Of a stretch of 6,180 nucleotides of DNA, positions 5,958-6,180 are shown in pieces. Position numbers and translations under genes: made by a program. How positions within the stretch are numbered: the first letter of the stretch is position 1; the number at the start of each line of letters is the position of its first letter. The notes under the pieces were generated by a model. It was not told where the DNA came from. It was given only the letters and a program-made list of their open reading frames with translations, and did no database searches. The DNA comes from a bacterium (GTDB taxonomy: Bacteria > Ratteibacteria > UBA8468): the NCBI GenBank assembly GCA_030672255.1, contig DAOVGU010000183.1:1-6180 (forward strand). Direction: 5' to 3'.

Positions 5958-6180
5958 TTAAATCAAAGATTCCGAACAAATAATTCTTGGAACAATTTGT
6001 TCTTTTTCGCCTTTAACTTTCCTGTCCAACAGAGACCTTAAATTATATTGAAAGTAGATATCGGATAATCTCTCAAGTAATCTCTCTCCGGTTATACCCA
6101 TTCTTCGGATTAAATTAAGCTCTTTCATCACTGCCGGGTATAGGGTGTATCTGAAGGTTTTCTCCAGTACATTTATTTTT
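5958..6180 (-). CDS. Unrecognised protein, C-terminal part (73 codons visible)
   Basis: A minus-strand frame is open from the right edge to a TAA whose complement is TTA at 5958-5960. The visible 73 residues contain RYTLYPAVMKELNLIRRMG, then a charged, leucine-rich and probably helical stretch (ERLLERLSDIYFQYNLRSLLDRK) and a short tail ending SESLI. I do not recognise the family. The composition looks like a real soluble protein rather than an antisense shadow, and no gene lies opposite. An internal ATG at 6128 would give 56 residues but has no ribosome binding site, so this is more likely the end of a longer gene. It points towards the formate dehydrogenase cluster and is therefore a separate transcription unit. 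Confidence 0.45.
   Translation of the reverse strand, partial: KINVLEKTFRYTLYPAVMKELNLIRRMGITGERLLERLSDIYFQYNLRSLLDRKVKGEKEQIVPRIICSESLI

Noticed and set aside
5491..5979. Minus-strand 162-codon ORF opposite the end of hydG and the spacer
   Set aside because: It is antisense to the conserved NAD and [2Fe-2S] domains and has no recognisable domain; its upstream end overlaps the better-looking partial minus-strand frame.
5974..6002. Inverted repeat GAACAAAT/ATTTGTTC followed by TCTTTTT as an intrinsic terminator for the cluster
   Set aside because: The stem is short and AT-rich, the T-run is interrupted, and it lies inside the minus-strand reading frame more than 120 bp past the last gene.
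1..6180. CRISPR array, tRNA or rRNA genes
   Set aside because: There are no regularly spaced direct repeats, and I could recognise no tRNA cloverleaf or rRNA sequence; the non-coding gaps are all under 200 bp.

Overview
The window holds one tight plus-strand gene cluster for the one-carbon (methyl) branch of the Wood-Ljungdahl pathway. The order is metV (5' end cut by the window edge), metF, a molybdopterin formate dehydrogenase catalytic subunit (fdhA), an iron-sulfur protein of the sulfhydrogenase beta / anaerobic sulfite reductase A type (hydB-like), and an FAD/NAD(P)-binding [2Fe-2S] reductase of the sulfhydrogenase gamma type (hydG-like). A minus-strand reading frame of unknown function enters from the right edge and converges on the cluster. 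The source looks like a strictly anaerobic bacterium using tetrahydrofolate-linked one-carbon chemistry. The genes have bacterial-type ribosome binding sites and moderate GC. The many short palindromic repeats recall uncultivated anaerobic lineages such as Omnitrophota, but that placement is a guess.

Layout: 1-645 metV; 646-790 intergenic with a two-hairpin palindromic repeat (686-739); 791-1666 metF; 1664-1842 a 179-bp element with 30-bp perfect terminal inverted repeats filling the metF-fdhA junction; 1848-3881 fdhA; 3878-5017 hydB-like gene, whose 5' end carries an in-frame GC-rich palindrome (about 3899-3952); 5014-5850 hydG-like gene; 5851-5957 non-coding; 5958-6180 partial minus-strand CDS. 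The last three cluster genes are joined by 4-bp ATGA overlaps.

Proposed working: HydG exchanges electrons with NAD(P)H through FAD and [2Fe-2S], HydB relays them through two [4Fe-4S] clusters, and FdhA uses them through one [4Fe-4S] and Mo/W-bis-pterin to interconvert CO2 and formate. Formate carbon reaches methylene-THF by enzymes not in the window, and MetF with MetV reduces methylene-THF to methyl-THF. The beta/gamma electron module known from NiFe sulfhydrogenase thus appears coupled here to a formate dehydrogenase. It may also feed MetVF, which has no NADH-oxidising partner of its own in view.

The most striking sequence-level observation is that three different palindromic repeat families sit at three successive places in the cluster. 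One insertion can be reconstructed: it turned the metF stop from TAA into TAG and moved fdhA from 4 nt to 181 nt downstream of metF. Another is translated as the N-terminus of the HydB-like protein.
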